A stretch of 64,000 nucleotides of DNA from Pseudotabrizicola formosa (GTDB taxonomy: Bacteria; Pseudomonadota; Alphaproteobacteria; Rhodobacterales; Rhodobacteraceae), in assembly GCF_002900965.1 (NCBI RefSeq), contig NZ_PJOM01000001.1, positions 372,001 through 436,000 on the forward strand, read 5' to 3'. The notes beneath the pieces were generated by a model, which saw only the letters and a program-made list of their open reading frames with translations, did not search any database and was not told the DNA's origin. This document shows, in pieces, positions 53,036 through 62,931 of the stretch. Both the position numbers and the translations under genes were made by a program. Every line of letters begins with the position of its first letter. The stretch's first letter is position 1.

Positions 53036-53926
53036 TCAGGGCAGCGGCGCAGGCGGTACAGCCCCTTGCCGGTTTCCACGGATAAGCGTGTAAATTCCAG
53101 AGCTTACAACCAGAGCCGATCCGATCAGCGTGGCCAGATCAGGCCGTTCGCCAAACACCACCATCGCCAGACCCATGGCAAAGACCAGCCGCACATAGCG
53201 GAACGGGGTGACAAAGCCGATCTCACCGGTCCGCATGGCAGATGTCAGCGCATGATAGCCCAGCACCGCAAACAGCGCCGTGCCCGCCAGCAACCCCCAG
53301 CCCTGTGCGTCAGGCCACACCGCCCCCCCGGTCCAGCCCAGAATGATCACGCCCGCCAAGGCCAGCATGGCAAAGCCCGCCACCCCTAACTGCCTGTTCG
53401 ACATCACTTTTGGCGCGGCCCGCGTCGCCAGATCGCGCCCGGCAAAGCCCAGCATGCCCCCCACCGCCAGCAAGGACAGGGCCGAAAACCCGTCCATCCC
53501 CGGCCGCAGGATGATCAACACCCCGACAAATCCCACGCCCACCGCCGCCCACCGCCGCCAGCCCACCCGCTCGCCGAACAACAGCGCCGCCCCGCCGACA
53601 ACAACCAAAGGCGAGGCCTGCAGAATGGCCGATGTGGTCGACAAGGGCGTCAGCGCAATCGCCAAAGCATAGAACAACCGCCCCGCCACTTCGAACCCCG
53701 ACCGGATCGCCAGCCCGCGCGTGCGCAAGGCCGGGTGAAACGCAGGCTCCCCCCTCCGCCGCGCCATCAGCGCAAACACGGCCATGCCGACCAGCCCGAC
53801 GATCAGCACCGCCTGCCCCATCGGCATGACCCGGGCACTGGCCTTCAGGAACACATCCTCGACCGCGAACCCCGCCATGGACAGGACCATAAAGGCCGCG
53901 CCGCGCAGATTATCGTTTTTGAACAT
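53036..53926 (-). CDS. EamA/DMT superfamily transporter
   Basis: 296 residues with ten predicted membrane helices in two EamA repeats. MVLSMAGFAVEDVFLKA opens the first repeat; TTSAILQASPLVVVGGAALLFGERVGWRRWAAVGVGFVGVLIILRPG closes it with the usual E-R-x3-W motif; LVFAMGLAMVVFGERPDLATLIGSALVVSSGIYTLIR closes the second. Substrate (metabolite or drug export) unknown. It lies between smpB and dapA and is more distant from the two DMT genes at 57127-58871 than those are from each other. Confidence 0.87.
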   Translation of the reverse strand: MFKNDNLRGAAFMVLSMAGFAVEDVFLKASARVMPMGQAVLIVGLVGMAVFALMARRRGEPAFHPALRTRGLAIRSGFEVAGRLFYALAIALTPLSTTSAILQASPLVVVGGAALLFGERVGWRRWAAVGVGFVGVLIILRPGMDGFSALSLLAVGGMLGFAGRDLATRAAPKVMSNRQLGVAGFAMLALAGVIILGWTGGAVWPDAQGWGLLAGTALFAVLGYHALTSAMRTGEIGFVTPFRYVRLVFAMGLAMVVFGERPDLATLIGSALVVSSGIYTLIRGNRQGAVPPAPLP

Positions 53927-54069
53927 TGCCTTACACCCCCTGCGGCCCGCAAGCCCGCTGCTCTGTGGCTATTGCCTGTTCAAAAATATCCTCGGGGGGT
54001 GAATTGGCGCTTGCGCCAAGAGGGGGGCAGACAGCCCCCCTTTGCCCGGCATCCGGACGCGACACAGCG

Positions 54070-54945
54070 TCAGTTCAGCAGGCCCGCATGCCGCATTGCA
54101 GCCTTGATCTTGTCCTTGGTGCCCTCGGTCAACCCGACCAGCGGCAGCCGCACCTCTTCGCTGCACCGTCCCAGAAGCGACAGCCCGTATTTGGCCCCGG
54201 CCAGCCCCGGCTCGATGAAGATCGCCTCATGCAGCGGCATCAGCCGGTCCTGGATCTGCAAGGCTGTGCGATAGTCCCCGGCCAGCGTGGCGTTCTGGAA
54301 CTCGGCACACAGGCGCGGGGCCACATTGGCGGTCACTGAGATGCAGCCCGTGCCACCATGGGCGTTGAACCCCAGGGCCGTCGCATCCTCCCCCGACAAC
54401 TGTATGAAATCCTTGCCACAGGTCTCGCGCTGCATCGACACGCGCTCGATCTTGCCGGTGGCATCCTTGACCCCAATCACACGCGGCAGCTTGGCCAGCA
54501 GTCCCATGGTATCGGGCGCCATGTCCACAACCGACCGGCCCGGAATGTTGTAGATGATGATCGGCAGATCACAGCAGTCGTGCAGGGCCGTATAATGCGC
54601 GATCAGCCCAGCTTGGGTTGGCTTGTTGTAATAGGGCGTCACCACCAGGGCCGCATCGGCCCCCACGCGTTCGGCATGGCGGATCAGGCGGATGCCTTCC
54701 ACCGTGTTGTTCGACCCGGCCCCCGCAATCACCGGCACCCGACCGGCGGCGAACTTGACCACCGCCTCGATCACCGCCTCATGCTCTTCATGGCTCAGTG
54801 TCGGGCTTTCGCCGGTGGTTCCCACCGGCACCAACCCGTGCGAGCCTTCGGCAATCTGCCAGTCGACCAGCGCCTTGAGCGTGTCCAGATCGAGTTCGCC
54901 GTTCTTGAACGGCGTAACCAAGGCGGGGATGGACCCTTTGATCAT
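54070..54945 (-). CDS. dapA: 4-hydroxy-tetrahydrodipicolinate synthase
   Basis: 291-residue TIM-barrel lyase that condenses pyruvate and aspartate semialdehyde in lysine/diaminopimelate synthesis. [22 protein letters not shown], the active-site Tyr132 (YNIPGRS) and the Schiff-base Lys160 (VIGVKDATG) are in place. Length matches the family. The start MIKGS is preceded by CAGGAG. It is divergent from slt, and supplies the diaminopimelate used by the peptidoglycan enzymes in this window. Confidence 0.96.
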   Translation of the reverse strand: MIKGSIPALVTPFKNGELDLDTLKALVDWQIAEGSHGLVPVGTTGESPTLSHEEHEAVIEAVVKFAAGRVPVIAGAGSNNTVEGIRLIRHAERVGADAALVVTPYYNKPTQAGLIAHYTALHDCCDLPIIIYNIPGRSVVDMAPDTMGLLAKLPRVIGVKDATGKIERVSMQRETCGKDFIQLSGEDATALGFNAHGGTGCISVTANVAPRLCAEFQNATLAGDYRTALQIQDRLMPLHEAIFIEPGLAGAKYGLSLLGRCSEEVRLPLVGLTEGTKDKIKAAMRHAGLLN

Positions 54946-55134
54946 GGCACGCAGACTCCTGTTGCAGCGACGCGAGGCGGTCGAGTCGCTTGGGCTGAAA
55001 ATCCTGCCTTGATTATCCGGGGCGCGCCGGATTGCCAAGCGCAGCGTTTGGCACCGCGTTTCGCGCAGCGGTCTGGCCGGCGGTGACAGGATCGTGGGTT
55101 GTCGGCCCCGACCCGATGGGGCAGAATCCGCAGC

Positions 55135-57081
55135 ATGAGCAGAAGACCAAAAAGCACCATCACCGCCCTGCTGGCCCCGATCGCGGTTGCACTTGCGCTG
55201 ACAGCGCCTGCGCGCGCGGATGAAATCCAGGCGATGCAGCAGGTTCTGGCCCGCATTGCCGCCAAGGACTGGTCCGGGGCCACCGCCGTCGCTCCGCATG
55301 CGGTTGCGCGCGACCTGGTGTTGTGGAGCCAGCTGCGCGCGGGCGATGGTCTTCTGGGCGATTACGAGGCGTTTTTGCAACGCCGCCCCGATTGGCCGGG
55401 GCTGCCTTTCTTGCGGCAGAAAGGCGAAACCGCGGTTGCGCGCTCCACCTCGCCAGAACGGGTGGTGGCCTATTTTGCGGGAACGACCCCCCAGACCGGC
55501 GAAGGGGCCATTGCACTCATCCGTGCCCTGAAGGCGCTTGGCCGCACCGATCAGGCCGAGGACCGCGCCATGCAGGCTTGGTCAGAGCTGGTGCTTGGAC
55601 CCGAGGATGAGGCGGCCTTGCTCGGGCTGTCCCCGTCAGCGGTGGCCTTGGTGGATGAGCTGCGGATGGACCGCCTGCTCTGGCAGGAACGCCGGGCCGA
55701 GGCACAGCGGCTGCTGCCGCGCCTGCCCGCCGACTGGCAGGCGCTGGCCCGGGCGCGGATGGCCCTGCAAACGGCCCAGCCGGGGGTGAATGCGCTGATC
55801 GAAGCAGTGCCCGCCTCGCGCGCGGGCGATGCGGGGCTGGCCTTTGACCGCTTCATCTGGCGGATGAAGCGCGACATGTATGACGAGGCGCTGCCTCTGA
55901 TCCTCGAACGCAGCGCCTCTGCCGCGACGCTTGGCGATCCGCAGGCCTGGGCCGCGCGCCGGGCGGTGCTGACCCGTTGGCTGATGCGCCAGAACCGCCC
56001 GGCAGAGGCCTATCGCGTGGCCTCTGCGCATCACCTGACCTCGGGCGGCGGCTATGCCGATCTCGAATTTCTGTCCGGCTTCATTGCCCTGCGCCGCCTG
56101 AATGACCCCGCCCGCGCGCTGGAGCATTTCCGTCATCTCGAGTCCGGGGTCGCCACGCCGATCTCGCTGTCGCGCGCGCTCTACTGGCAAGGCCGCGCGC
56201 ATGAGGCGGCAGGTGCAAGCGATGCAGCGCAGGCCGCGTACAGCGCCGCCGCGCGGCATCAGACTGCCTATTACGGGTTGCTTGCCGCCGAACGGTTGGG
56301 GCAGGCGCTGGACGCCAGCCTGATCAACCCGCCAAGGCCCCCCGACTGGCGGCAGGCCGCATGGACACAGTCATCCGTGCATCAGGCCGCCCTGCTGGCC
56401 TTGCGGGCTGGTGACCGCACTCTGGCCAAGCGGTTCTGGTTGCATCTGGCCGAAAGCCTGGATGCCACCGGTTTGGCCCAACTGGGTGAGATGGCACTTG
56501 CGCTAGAGCAGCCGCATATTGCGGTGCTGGTCGGCAAACACGCGGCGGAACGCAGCGTGATCGTGCCACGCGCCTATTACCCGGTGACAGAACTGGTGCC
56601 CGACGGCCTGGCCGTCAGCCGTGCCTTTGCCCTCTCCATCGCCCGGCGCGAAAGCGAGTTTGAACCCACCGCCCGGTCCACCGCCGATGCCCGCGGGCTG
56701 ATGCAGCTCTTGCCCGGCACAGCCAAGATGATGGCCGACAAGGTTTCACTGCCATTCAACGCGGGCCGCCTGACCAGTGACCCCGGCTACAATGCCATCC
56801 TGGGCAGCGCCTATCTGCGGCAGTTGATCGACGAATTCGGCCCCTCCATCGCGCTGGTCGCCTCGGGCTACAACGCCGGACCGGGGCGCCCGCGCCGCTG
56901 GATCACGGAATATGGCGATCCACGTCTGCCCGATGTCGATGTGGTCGATTGGGTTGAGTCGATCCCCTTCACCGAAACGCGCACCTATGTGATGCGCGTG
57001 GTCGAAGGCGTCATCCTTTATCGCGCCAAACTGCGCGGCACGCCCGGCCCGGTCCGCGTGACCGCCGAACTCAAGGGCTGA
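55135..57081 (+). CDS. slt: Soluble lytic murein transglycosylase (Slt70 type)
   Basis: 648 residues. Signal peptide ends [10 protein letters not shown] long alpha-helical superhelix (about 40-470), with repeated ALEHFRHLE and [20 protein letters not shown] helices that form the Slt doughnut, precedes the catalytic domain. That domain has the Glu of ARRESEFEP near 506, [10 protein letters not shown], and [14 protein letters not shown]. It cleaves glycan strands in the periplasm to 1,6-anhydromuropeptides. Slt next to dapA is common in this family of bacteria. Confidence 0.94.
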   Translation: MSRRPKSTITALLAPIAVALALTAPARADEIQAMQQVLARIAAKDWSGATAVAPHAVARDLVLWSQLRAGDGLLGDYEAFLQRRPDWPGLPFLRQKGETAVARSTSPERVVAYFAGTTPQTGEGAIALIRALKALGRTDQAEDRAMQAWSELVLGPEDEAALLGLSPSAVALVDELRMDRLLWQERRAEAQRLLPRLPADWQALARARMALQTAQPGVNALIEAVPASRAGDAGLAFDRFIWRMKRDMYDEALPLILERSASAATLGDPQAWAARRAVLTRWLMRQNRPAEAYRVASAHHLTSGGGYADLEFLSGFIALRRLNDPARALEHFRHLESGVATPISLSRALYWQGRAHEAAGASDAAQAAYSAAARHQTAYYGLLAAERLGQALDASLINPPRPPDWRQAAWTQSSVHQAALLALRAGDRTLAKRFWLHLAESLDATGLAQLGEMALALEQPHIAVLVGKHAAERSVIVPRAYYPVTELVPDGLAVSRAFALSIARRESEFEPTARSTADARGLMQLLPGTAKMMADKVSLPFNAGRLTSDPGYNAILGSAYLRQLIDEFGPSIALVASGYNAGPGRPRRWITEYGDPRLPDVDVVDWVESIPFTETRTYVMRVVEGVILYRAKLRGTPGPVRVTAELKG

Positions 57082-57126
57082 TCCGTCCCTTGGCCGCGCT
57101 GCAGATCCCCCCGCCGAAGCACCGGG

Positions 57127-58008
57127 TCAGATCTGCCGCCGGCTTTTCACATATTGCCGCCACAGGGTGAACAGCCCTGCCGCCACCACGATGCCCGCCC
57201 CAAGCACCACATTGCTGCGCAACTCTTCGCCAAAGACGAACAACCCGATCAGCGACGCAAAGGGCAGTTGCAGATAGGCCAGGGGTTGAATGGCCGAGGC
57301 TTCTGCGACCTCATAGGCCTTGATCAGGCACCAGTGCGACGAGGCCGCCGACAGGCACAGCAGTGCCATCCATCCCATGTCGCCAGGGGTCATCGGTTCC
57401 CAGTGCCAGATTCCGATGGCGGTCATCACCACCGCCCCGGTGATCCCGGTCCAGAAGAATGACACCAGCGCCGCATCTTCGCGCGCGACATAACGCGTCA
57501 GCAATCCGTACAGCGCGAACATGGTCGCAGCGGCAAGCGGGATCAGCGCCTCGATGCGGAACACGCCATAGCCGGGCTGCAGGATCACCACCACGCCGAC
57601 AAAGCCGACGCCGATGGCCAGCCAGCGTCGCCACCCCACCGCCTCGCCCAGGATCGGCCCCGACAGGGCGGCAATCAGCAATGGATAGGTGGCGAAGACC
57701 GCATGGCTTTCCACCAGCCCAAGGGCGACAAAGGCCAGCACCATGGTGCAGATCTCCAGCGCCAGCAGCACACCGCGCAGGGCCTGCACCTTTGGCAGGC
57801 GCGAGCGCACCGCCGCCCTTATGCCGCCCGGCGCGCGCGACACCAGCGCCATGACAAAGACGGCAAAGAACCAGTAGCGCAGCATCACCACCATCCAGAC
57901 ATTGTACGTTCCGGCAAGATGGCGCGACAGCCCGTCCTGCACGGCAAAGATCATCGTGGTCACGATCATCAGCCAGATGCCAAGTTTAGTGTTCTGCGCA
58001 ACGCTCAT
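57127..58008 (-). CDS. EamA/DMT superfamily transporter (tandem copy 2)
   Basis: 293 residues, ten predicted helices. LGIWLMIVTTMIFAVQDGLSRHL and ESHAVFATYPLLIAALSGPILGEAVGWRRWLAIGVGFVGVVVILQPGYGVF align closely with the neighbouring gene at 58005, so the pair arose by tandem duplication. Start MSVAQNTKLG overlaps the neighbour's stop by 4 bp. Export substrate unknown. Followed by 45 bp and the convergent slt stop. Confidence 0.88.
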   Translation of the reverse strand: MSVAQNTKLGIWLMIVTTMIFAVQDGLSRHLAGTYNVWMVVMLRYWFFAVFVMALVSRAPGGIRAAVRSRLPKVQALRGVLLALEICTMVLAFVALGLVESHAVFATYPLLIAALSGPILGEAVGWRRWLAIGVGFVGVVVILQPGYGVFRIEALIPLAAATMFALYGLLTRYVAREDAALVSFFWTGITGAVVMTAIGIWHWEPMTPGDMGWMALLCLSAASSHWCLIKAYEVAEASAIQPLAYLQLPFASLIGLFVFGEELRSNVVLGAGIVVAAGLFTLWRQYVKSRRQI

Positions 58009-58871
58009 GTCTTTTCCGCCCGTTCCAGCGACAAGGCGTAAAGCCCTGCCACAATGATGATGCCCGCCCCCAGCGCCACCAGAGGGCTGAGGGTTTCGGC
58101 GTAAACCGTCAGCCCGATCAGGGTCACAAAGACGATCTGCAGATAGGCATAGGGCTGCACCCGTGCCGCCTCGATCTGCTCGTAGCATTTCAGCAAAAGC
58201 CAATGCGAAAAGATCGACAGCACGGTGTAGGTCGCCAGCAACGGCATATCTGCAGTGGCAACCGGCTGCCAGTGCGGCAGCCCCGCCACGGTCATCACCG
58301 CAGCGCCAATCACACCGGGCCAGAAGAATGAGGCAAAGGTTGGCTCGTCGCGCGTGGTCAGTCTGGTCAGGATGGAGTAGAGCGCGAACAGCACGGCCGA
58401 GGCCAGCGGCAGCAGGGCCGCCGGGGTAAATACGCCCATGCCGGGCCGCAGGATCACGATCACCCCGATCATCCCCGCGCCAATCGCCAGCCAGCGTTGC
58501 CACAGGATCTGCTCGCCCAGGATCAGACCCGAAAACGCGGCGATCAGCAGCGGGCAGATGGCAAAGACTGCGTGGCTCTCGATCAGCCCGATCAGCGTAT
58601 AACCCCAGACGATCACACAGATCTCGCCCACCAGAAGCAGCGCGCGGGCAACATGCACCGGCATGTGGCGCGAGGCGACAGCGGCGCGCAGCCCCTCGGG
58701 CCTGCGCAGCGCAAGGATCAGCACGAAGCCCGCAAAAACCCAGTAGCGGACCATCACCACCATCGGCGTGTTGTACTCCGTTGCCAGATAGCGCGAAAAC
58801 CCGTCCTGCGCGGCAAAGGTCGCGACGGACGCGATCATCAGCCAGATGCCCAGTCGCGGATTGCGGCTCAT
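58005..58871 (-). CDS. EamA/DMT superfamily transporter (tandem copy 1)
   Basis: 288 residues, ten predicted helices, two EamA repeats. It matches its neighbour at LGIWLMI, AAQDGFSRYLA, ESHAVFAICPLLIAAFSGLILGE and LAIGAGMIGVIVILRPGMGVF. It overlaps mnmD upstream and the second copy downstream by 4 bp each, so the three genes are one translationally coupled operon. Two different homologues side by side may form a heteromeric exporter, as in EmrE-like pairs, though 10-helix DMTs normally work alone. Confidence 0.88.
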   Translation of the reverse strand: MSRNPRLGIWLMIASVATFAAQDGFSRYLATEYNTPMVVMVRYWVFAGFVLILALRRPEGLRAAVASRHMPVHVARALLLVGEICVIVWGYTLIGLIESHAVFAICPLLIAAFSGLILGEQILWQRWLAIGAGMIGVIVILRPGMGVFTPAALLPLASAVLFALYSILTRLTTRDEPTFASFFWPGVIGAAVMTVAGLPHWQPVATADMPLLATYTVLSIFSHWLLLKCYEQIEAARVQPYAYLQIVFVTLIGLTVYAETLSPLVALGAGIIIVAGLYALSLERAEKT

Positions 58872-59557
58872 CGCAGCCCCGTTGTCATATGCCGCTTGCG
58901 CCCGTGCCCGGGCTGGCGGGTCACGGTGAACCCGGCATCAGACAGCGCGCGGCGCACATGGCCCGCAGCGGTATAGGTGGCAAAGCTACCGCCGGGGGCT
59001 GTGTGTCGCGCGACCTCTGCCATGATCTCCGGCGACCAGAGTTCCGGGTTCTTTGCGGGCGAAAACCCATCGAGAAACCACGCATCCGCCACACCTTGCC
59101 ACGCGGGAAGCGTTGCACGGGCATCGCCGATGATCACCGTGACCTCAATCCCGGGCAGTGAAAATTGCCGCGCCCCGCTGGCCCAATGTGCCAGAAGCGG
59201 CGCGGCCACCGCCTCTGCTTCGGGGAAATGCGCCAGAGCGCGGGCGATGTCAGCGGCGGACATCGGATAGGCTTCGAAACTGGTGTAGCGCAGCGTTCCC
59301 GGTCGCCCCGTGGCGGCCCAGCACAGCAGCAGCGCCAGCACATTCAGCCCGGTTCCAAAGCCCAGCTCGGCGATCCGGAACCCGTCGCACAGTCGGCCGG
59401 GCAAGCCATTGCCCGCAAGAAACACATGCCGCGTTTCGGCCAGCCCGTCATGCAGCGAAAAATATGGGTCATCAAACCGCCGCGACACCGGGATGACGCC
59501 GTCGCGCCAGTCCAGACCATCATGGCCCCGTTCCGCACCCTGTTCGTTTTCCGACAT
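58868..59557 (-). CDS. mnmD: tRNA mnm5s2U34 methyltransferase, stand-alone MnmD domain
   Basis: 229 residues matching the N-terminal methyltransferase half of E. coli MnmC. FDDPYFSLHDGLAETRHVFLAGN, ELGFGTGLNVLALL (SAM site) and FLDGFSPAKNPELWSPE are diagnostic. It methylates nm5s2U34 to mnm5s2U34 in the wobble position of certain tRNAs. The oxidoreductase half that is fused in E. coli is encoded separately and divergently at 59620. Start MSENEQGAERG fits best; upstream extension crosses into the divergent gene. Confidence 0.93.
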   Translation of the reverse strand: MSENEQGAERGHDGLDWRDGVIPVSRRFDDPYFSLHDGLAETRHVFLAGNGLPGRLCDGFRIAELGFGTGLNVLALLLCWAATGRPGTLRYTSFEAYPMSAADIARALAHFPEAEAVAAPLLAHWASGARQFSLPGIEVTVIIGDARATLPAWQGVADAWFLDGFSPAKNPELWSPEIMAEVARHTAPGGSFATYTAAGHVRRALSDAGFTVTRQPGHGRKRHMTTGLR

Positions 59558-59619
59558 TTGCCCTATGTCCCAGACCGGGTGACTCAGATCGGGCCATCCA
59601 TGGTCACGAGGCACAGGAA

Positions 59620-60672
59620 ATGACAAGACCCGATCTGACGGTGATGGGAGGCGGCATCTTTGGCCTGTCGATCGCATGGGAGGCCACGCGGCGCGGTGCC
59701 CGGGTGCGGCTGATCGAGGCGGCGCAGATCGGTGCCGGGTCGTCGGGCGGCGTGGTCGGCGCGCTTGCCCCGCATGTGCCGGAAAACTGGAACGACAAGA
59801 AGGCGTTTCAGCTGGACAGCCTGCTGATGGCGCAAGACTTCTTTGCCAGTGTCACCGCCGCATCCGGCCTGCCCACCGGCTATGCCCGGCTGGGGCGGCT
59901 GCAACCGCTGGACAGCCCCGAGGCGCTTGTCCGTGCGGCAGAGCGCGGGGCAGAGGCGCAGGGCCTTTGGCAGGGGCAGGCGCAGTGGCAGGTGGTGCCT
60001 GCCAGCGGTGCGGCCTGGGAGCCCCGCAGCGCGACCGGACACCTGGTCTACGACACCCTGTCGGCCCGCCTGCACCCAAGGATGGCCTGTCATGCGCTGG
60101 TGGCTGCCCTGCGTGCCAGGGGCGGCGAGGTGCTGGTGGGGCAGGCAGAGACGATGCCCCAGACCCAGTGCCCCGTGATCTGGGCCACCGGCCATTCCGG
60201 TCTGCTGGCGCTGAACCAGGCTCTGGGGCGCAAGGTCGGGGCAGGGGTCAAGGGACAGGCCCTGCTGATCGCATATGACGCCCGCGACATGCCGCAGATG
60301 CAGGTCGATGGTCTGCACATCGTGCCACATGCCGATGGCACGGTGGCGATCGGATCGACGTCGGAAACGCAATGGGAGGATCCGGCAGGCGTCGATATCC
60401 AGTGTGAGGCGCTGCTGGCCCGTGCCCTTGCCGCTGTGCCCGCCCTGCAGGGGGCCGTCGTGCTGGACCGCTGGGCAGGCATCCGCCCCCGCGCCCGCAG
60501 CCGCGCGCCGATGCTGGGTGCCTGGCCGGGGCGTGCGGGGGAATATGTAGCCAACGGTGGCTTCAAGATCGGCTTTGGCATGGCCGCGAAGGTGGCGCAG
60601 GTGATGGTCGATCTGGTGCTGGACGGGGTGGACCGGGTGCCGGAGGGGTTCCGGGTAGAGGCGTCGCTTTAG
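59620..60672 (+). CDS. FAD-dependent oxidoreductase, MnmC C-terminal-domain-like
   Basis: 350 residues of the DAO fold. FAD motif MGGGIFGLSIAWEATRRGARVRLIE at the start, SSGGVVGALAPHVPENWNDKKAFQ (the SGxxxGxLxP segment seen in the MnmC oxidoreductase), STSETQWED and GIRPRARSRAPMLG, NGGFKIGFGMA near the C-terminus. In MnmC this domain removes the carboxymethyl group of cmnm5s2U34. Its place 62 bp from mnmD, divergent, makes it the probable partner. A glycine-oxidase-like role is the alternative. Confidence 0.8.
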   Translation: MTRPDLTVMGGGIFGLSIAWEATRRGARVRLIEAAQIGAGSSGGVVGALAPHVPENWNDKKAFQLDSLLMAQDFFASVTAASGLPTGYARLGRLQPLDSPEALVRAAERGAEAQGLWQGQAQWQVVPASGAAWEPRSATGHLVYDTLSARLHPRMACHALVAALRARGGEVLVGQAETMPQTQCPVIWATGHSGLLALNQALGRKVGAGVKGQALLIAYDARDMPQMQVDGLHIVPHADGTVAIGSTSETQWEDPAGVDIQCEALLARALAAVPALQGAVVLDRWAGIRPRARSRAPMLGAWPGRAGEYVANGGFKIGFGMAAKVAQVMVDLVLDGVDRVPEGFRVEASL

Positions 60673-60742
60673 ATGCCGGTCCGGGGGTGGTGCCCCCAGA
60701 CCGACGGGGCCTTTGGAACCAGATAGGCTCGGCGGCAGGATA

Positions 60743-61279
60743 TCAGCGCGACGATGCTGTGCGAAGAAGCTGCATCAGCTCGGTCAGACCCTTCTGGGCG
60801 CGCTCATCCTTGAGATGGCCTTTCTCGTCAAACGCTTCGCCCGAATTTGCGATGAACACCTCTGGCCCTGGCAGCAGGTGGGGGCGGAACGGTACAAGGC
60901 AATGGCGCAGCGAGAATTGCGACCGCTCGCCCCCCGCGCGACCGGCGGCGGCGGACAGGATCGCCACCGGCTTGTCACGCCAGGGCGCGCCCTTGGTGCG
61001 GCTGACCCAGTCCAGCGCGTTCTTCAGCACGCCGGACAGGTTCTTGTTGTATTCGGGCGTGCAGATCACCACCGCATCGGCGGCGGCGATCTGATCGGCG
61101 AGGGTCTGCACTTCGGGCGGCATCCCTGCTGCCTCCAGATCGCCATCGTAAAGCGGCAGGCGCAGGTTGCCGTCAACAAAGGTGCAGTCGCCAAAGGCGC
61201 GCACCGACTCGCGCATCAGCAGGCGGTTGGTCGAGGCCGCGCGCAACGAGCCACACAGGCCGAGAAGGGTGGGTTTCAT
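60743..61279 (-). CDS. NAD(P)H-dependent FMN reductase (ChrR/YieF-like)
   Basis: 178 residues of the flavodoxin-like FMN_red fold. LLGLCGSLRAASTNRLL binds the FMN phosphate, and ICTPEYNKNLSGVLKNALDWVSR is the classic signature of this family. Members reduce quinones, chromate or azo dyes; the physiological role is often oxidative defence. It begins 8 bp before the end of lrgB on the same strand direction (lrgA-lrgB-reductase), so it is the last gene of that set. Confidence 0.9.
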   Translation of the reverse strand: MKPTLLGLCGSLRAASTNRLLMRESVRAFGDCTFVDGNLRLPLYDGDLEAAGMPPEVQTLADQIAAADAVVICTPEYNKNLSGVLKNALDWVSRTKGAPWRDKPVAILSAAAGRAGGERSQFSLRHCLVPFRPHLLPGPEVFIANSGEAFDEKGHLKDERAQKGLTELMQLLRTASSR

Positions 61280-61287
61280 GACAGTCC

Positions 61288-62004
61288 TTACTGGAAAAGG
61301 GAGAGGGTGAAGGGCGCAATCAGCGCCGTCGCAATGGCATTGAGGGCCATGCCAAGGGCGGCAAAGGCACCTGCGGTCGGATGCACCTGCAAGGCGCGGG
61401 CCGTGCCGATGCCATGGCTGGTCAGCCCCACCGCAAAACCACGCGCCCGCCAGTCGCGCAGGCGCAACAGGTTCAACAGCGGCGTCGCCACCACCGCCCC
61501 GGTGATCCCGGTCAGGATCACCAGAACGGCGGTCAGGGTGGGCGACCCGCCGATGCGTTCGGCGATGCCGATGGCCACCGGCGCGGTGGCCGATTTCGGG
61601 GCCAGCGAGGCCAGCACCGTGGCATCCACTCCAAACGCCGCCCCGATGGCAAGCGCCGAGACCGCAGCGGTCAGCGAGCCTGCCACCAGCGCCGCCAGCA
61701 CCGGCCAAAGCGCGCGTCGCAACCGGGGCAGGCTGTCAAAAAGCGGCAGGGCCAGGGCCACCGTCGCCGGCCCCAGCAGGAAATGCACAAATTGCGCGCC
61801 CTCGAAATAGGTCGCATAGGGCGTGGCGGTCAGGTGCAACAACAGCGCAAGCAGGGCCACGGCGATCAGCACCGGGTTGACCACCGGCGCGCGCCCCGCC
61901 AGGCGGAAACAGGCATCCCCCGCCGCATAGGCCACCAGGGTCGCCGTCAGCCACAGCAGCGGGCCTTGGGACAGATAGCTCCAGATATCGGCGAAATCAG
62001 TCAT
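61288..62004 (-). CDS. lrgB: LrgB family membrane protein
   Basis: 238 residues with about seven membrane helices. QFVHFLLGPATVALALPLFD, SLAPKSATAPVAIGIAERIGGSPTLTAVLVILTGITGA and GFAVGLTSHGIGTARALQ are strongly conserved LrgB/CidB blocks. These proteins have been linked to control of murein hydrolases and, in some bacteria and chloroplasts, to pyruvate or glycolate transport. It overlaps lrgA by 8 bp. Confidence 0.93.
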   Translation of the reverse strand: MTDFADIWSYLSQGPLLWLTATLVAYAAGDACFRLAGRAPVVNPVLIAVALLALLLHLTATPYATYFEGAQFVHFLLGPATVALALPLFDSLPRLRRALWPVLAALVAGSLTAAVSALAIGAAFGVDATVLASLAPKSATAPVAIGIAERIGGSPTLTAVLVILTGITGAVVATPLLNLLRLRDWRARGFAVGLTSHGIGTARALQVHPTAGAFAALGMALNAIATALIAPFTLSLFQ

Positions 62005-62350
62005 CGCGCGACCCCGTCAGCCGGGCGACACCGGCAAATGTCAGCGCGCCAACGGCGATGGCCAGCACGGTGGACGCCACCACCGCAACCGCGATGGCGG
62101 CGGTCTGGTTGCCCAGCGTGGCAAAGTGGCCCACCACGCCGACCCCGGCCGGCACGAAGAGCAGGGACAGATGTGACAGGATGCCTTGCGCCGTGGGACG
62201 CACGAGGGCTGCAAAGCGGGGTGATGCGACAAGCCCCGCCAGCATCAGCACCATGCCAAGCACCGGGCCGGGCAGCGGCAGGGGCAGGGCGCGGGCGAGG
62301 GTCTCGCCGATCAGCTGAAAAGCCAGGATGGCGATCAGGGCATGAAGCAT
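61997..62350 (-). CDS. lrgA: CidA/LrgA family holin-like protein
   Basis: 117 residues with four membrane helices. LPLPLPGPVLGMVLMLAGL and LSLLFVPAGVGVVGHF are the family signature. It pairs with LrgB in the membrane. It is the first gene of lrgA-lrgB-FMN reductase. The 122-bp region upstream, shared with the end of the GNAT gene, holds no site I can name with confidence. Confidence 0.92.
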   Translation of the reverse strand: MLHALIAILAFQLIGETLARALPLPLPGPVLGMVLMLAGLVASPRFAALVRPTAQGILSHLSLLFVPAGVGVVGHFATLGNQTAAIAVAVVASTVLAIAVGALTFAGVARLTGSRDD

Positions 62351-62472
62351 CGGCGCAACCTTTCACAAACTGAGACAAGCCTAAGACCTTTGGCGCAAAA
62401 GGAAAAGGGTCGCCCTGTCCGCCACCTGTCACCGATGACAGCACGCAAGGCTTTGCCTGCCGGACAGGCAGA

Positions 62473-62931
62473 TCACACCGCCCGCTGAAAGGTCAGCGTT
62501 GTCACCCGGTCATAGCCCGGGTGGCTGCTGTGCCCCACCTGTGTAAATCCCATGGCGCGAAAGGCGGCGTGGTTCTCGACCAGCTCGATCCGCGTCTGCA
62601 ATTCCACCACGGGCAGACCCATGGCACGGGCGCGGTCTGTCGCCCTGTCGATCAGCACCCGCGCCAGACCCTTGCCCCGGTGGCTGCCTGCCACCGCCAG
62701 CTTTCCCAGATACAGCGCATGCGGCTTCATGGTCAGGATCATGCAGGCGACAGGCGGCGCGCCCATCACCCAGACCTCACCCGTGCTGGACTGCGTTGCA
62801 ATCGCTTCTGCGGTCAGGGTCCGCATGGACGATGGCGGGTCGATCCGCCCCTCCATCGACGCAAATTCCTGCTGGATCAGCTGCAGGATGGAAGTCCAGT
62901 CATAGGGGTCGGTGGCGCGAATGGGGGTCAT
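62473..62931 (-). CDS. GNAT family N-acetyltransferase
   Basis: 152 residues of a single GNAT fold. MILTMKPHALYLGKLAVAGSHRGKGLARVLIDRATDRARAMG holds motif A with the acetyl-CoA pyrophosphate loop (RGKGLAR), followed by LPVVELQTRIELVENHAAFRAMGF (motif B). The acceptor (small molecule, protein N-terminus or antibiotic) is not readable. It is divergent from smc, with 169 bp between them. Confidence 0.87.
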   Translation of the reverse strand: MTPIRATDPYDWTSILQLIQQEFASMEGRIDPPSSMRTLTAEAIATQSSTGEVWVMGAPPVACMILTMKPHALYLGKLAVAGSHRGKGLARVLIDRATDRARAMGLPVVELQTRIELVENHAAFRAMGFTQVGHSSHPGYDRVTTLTFQRAV

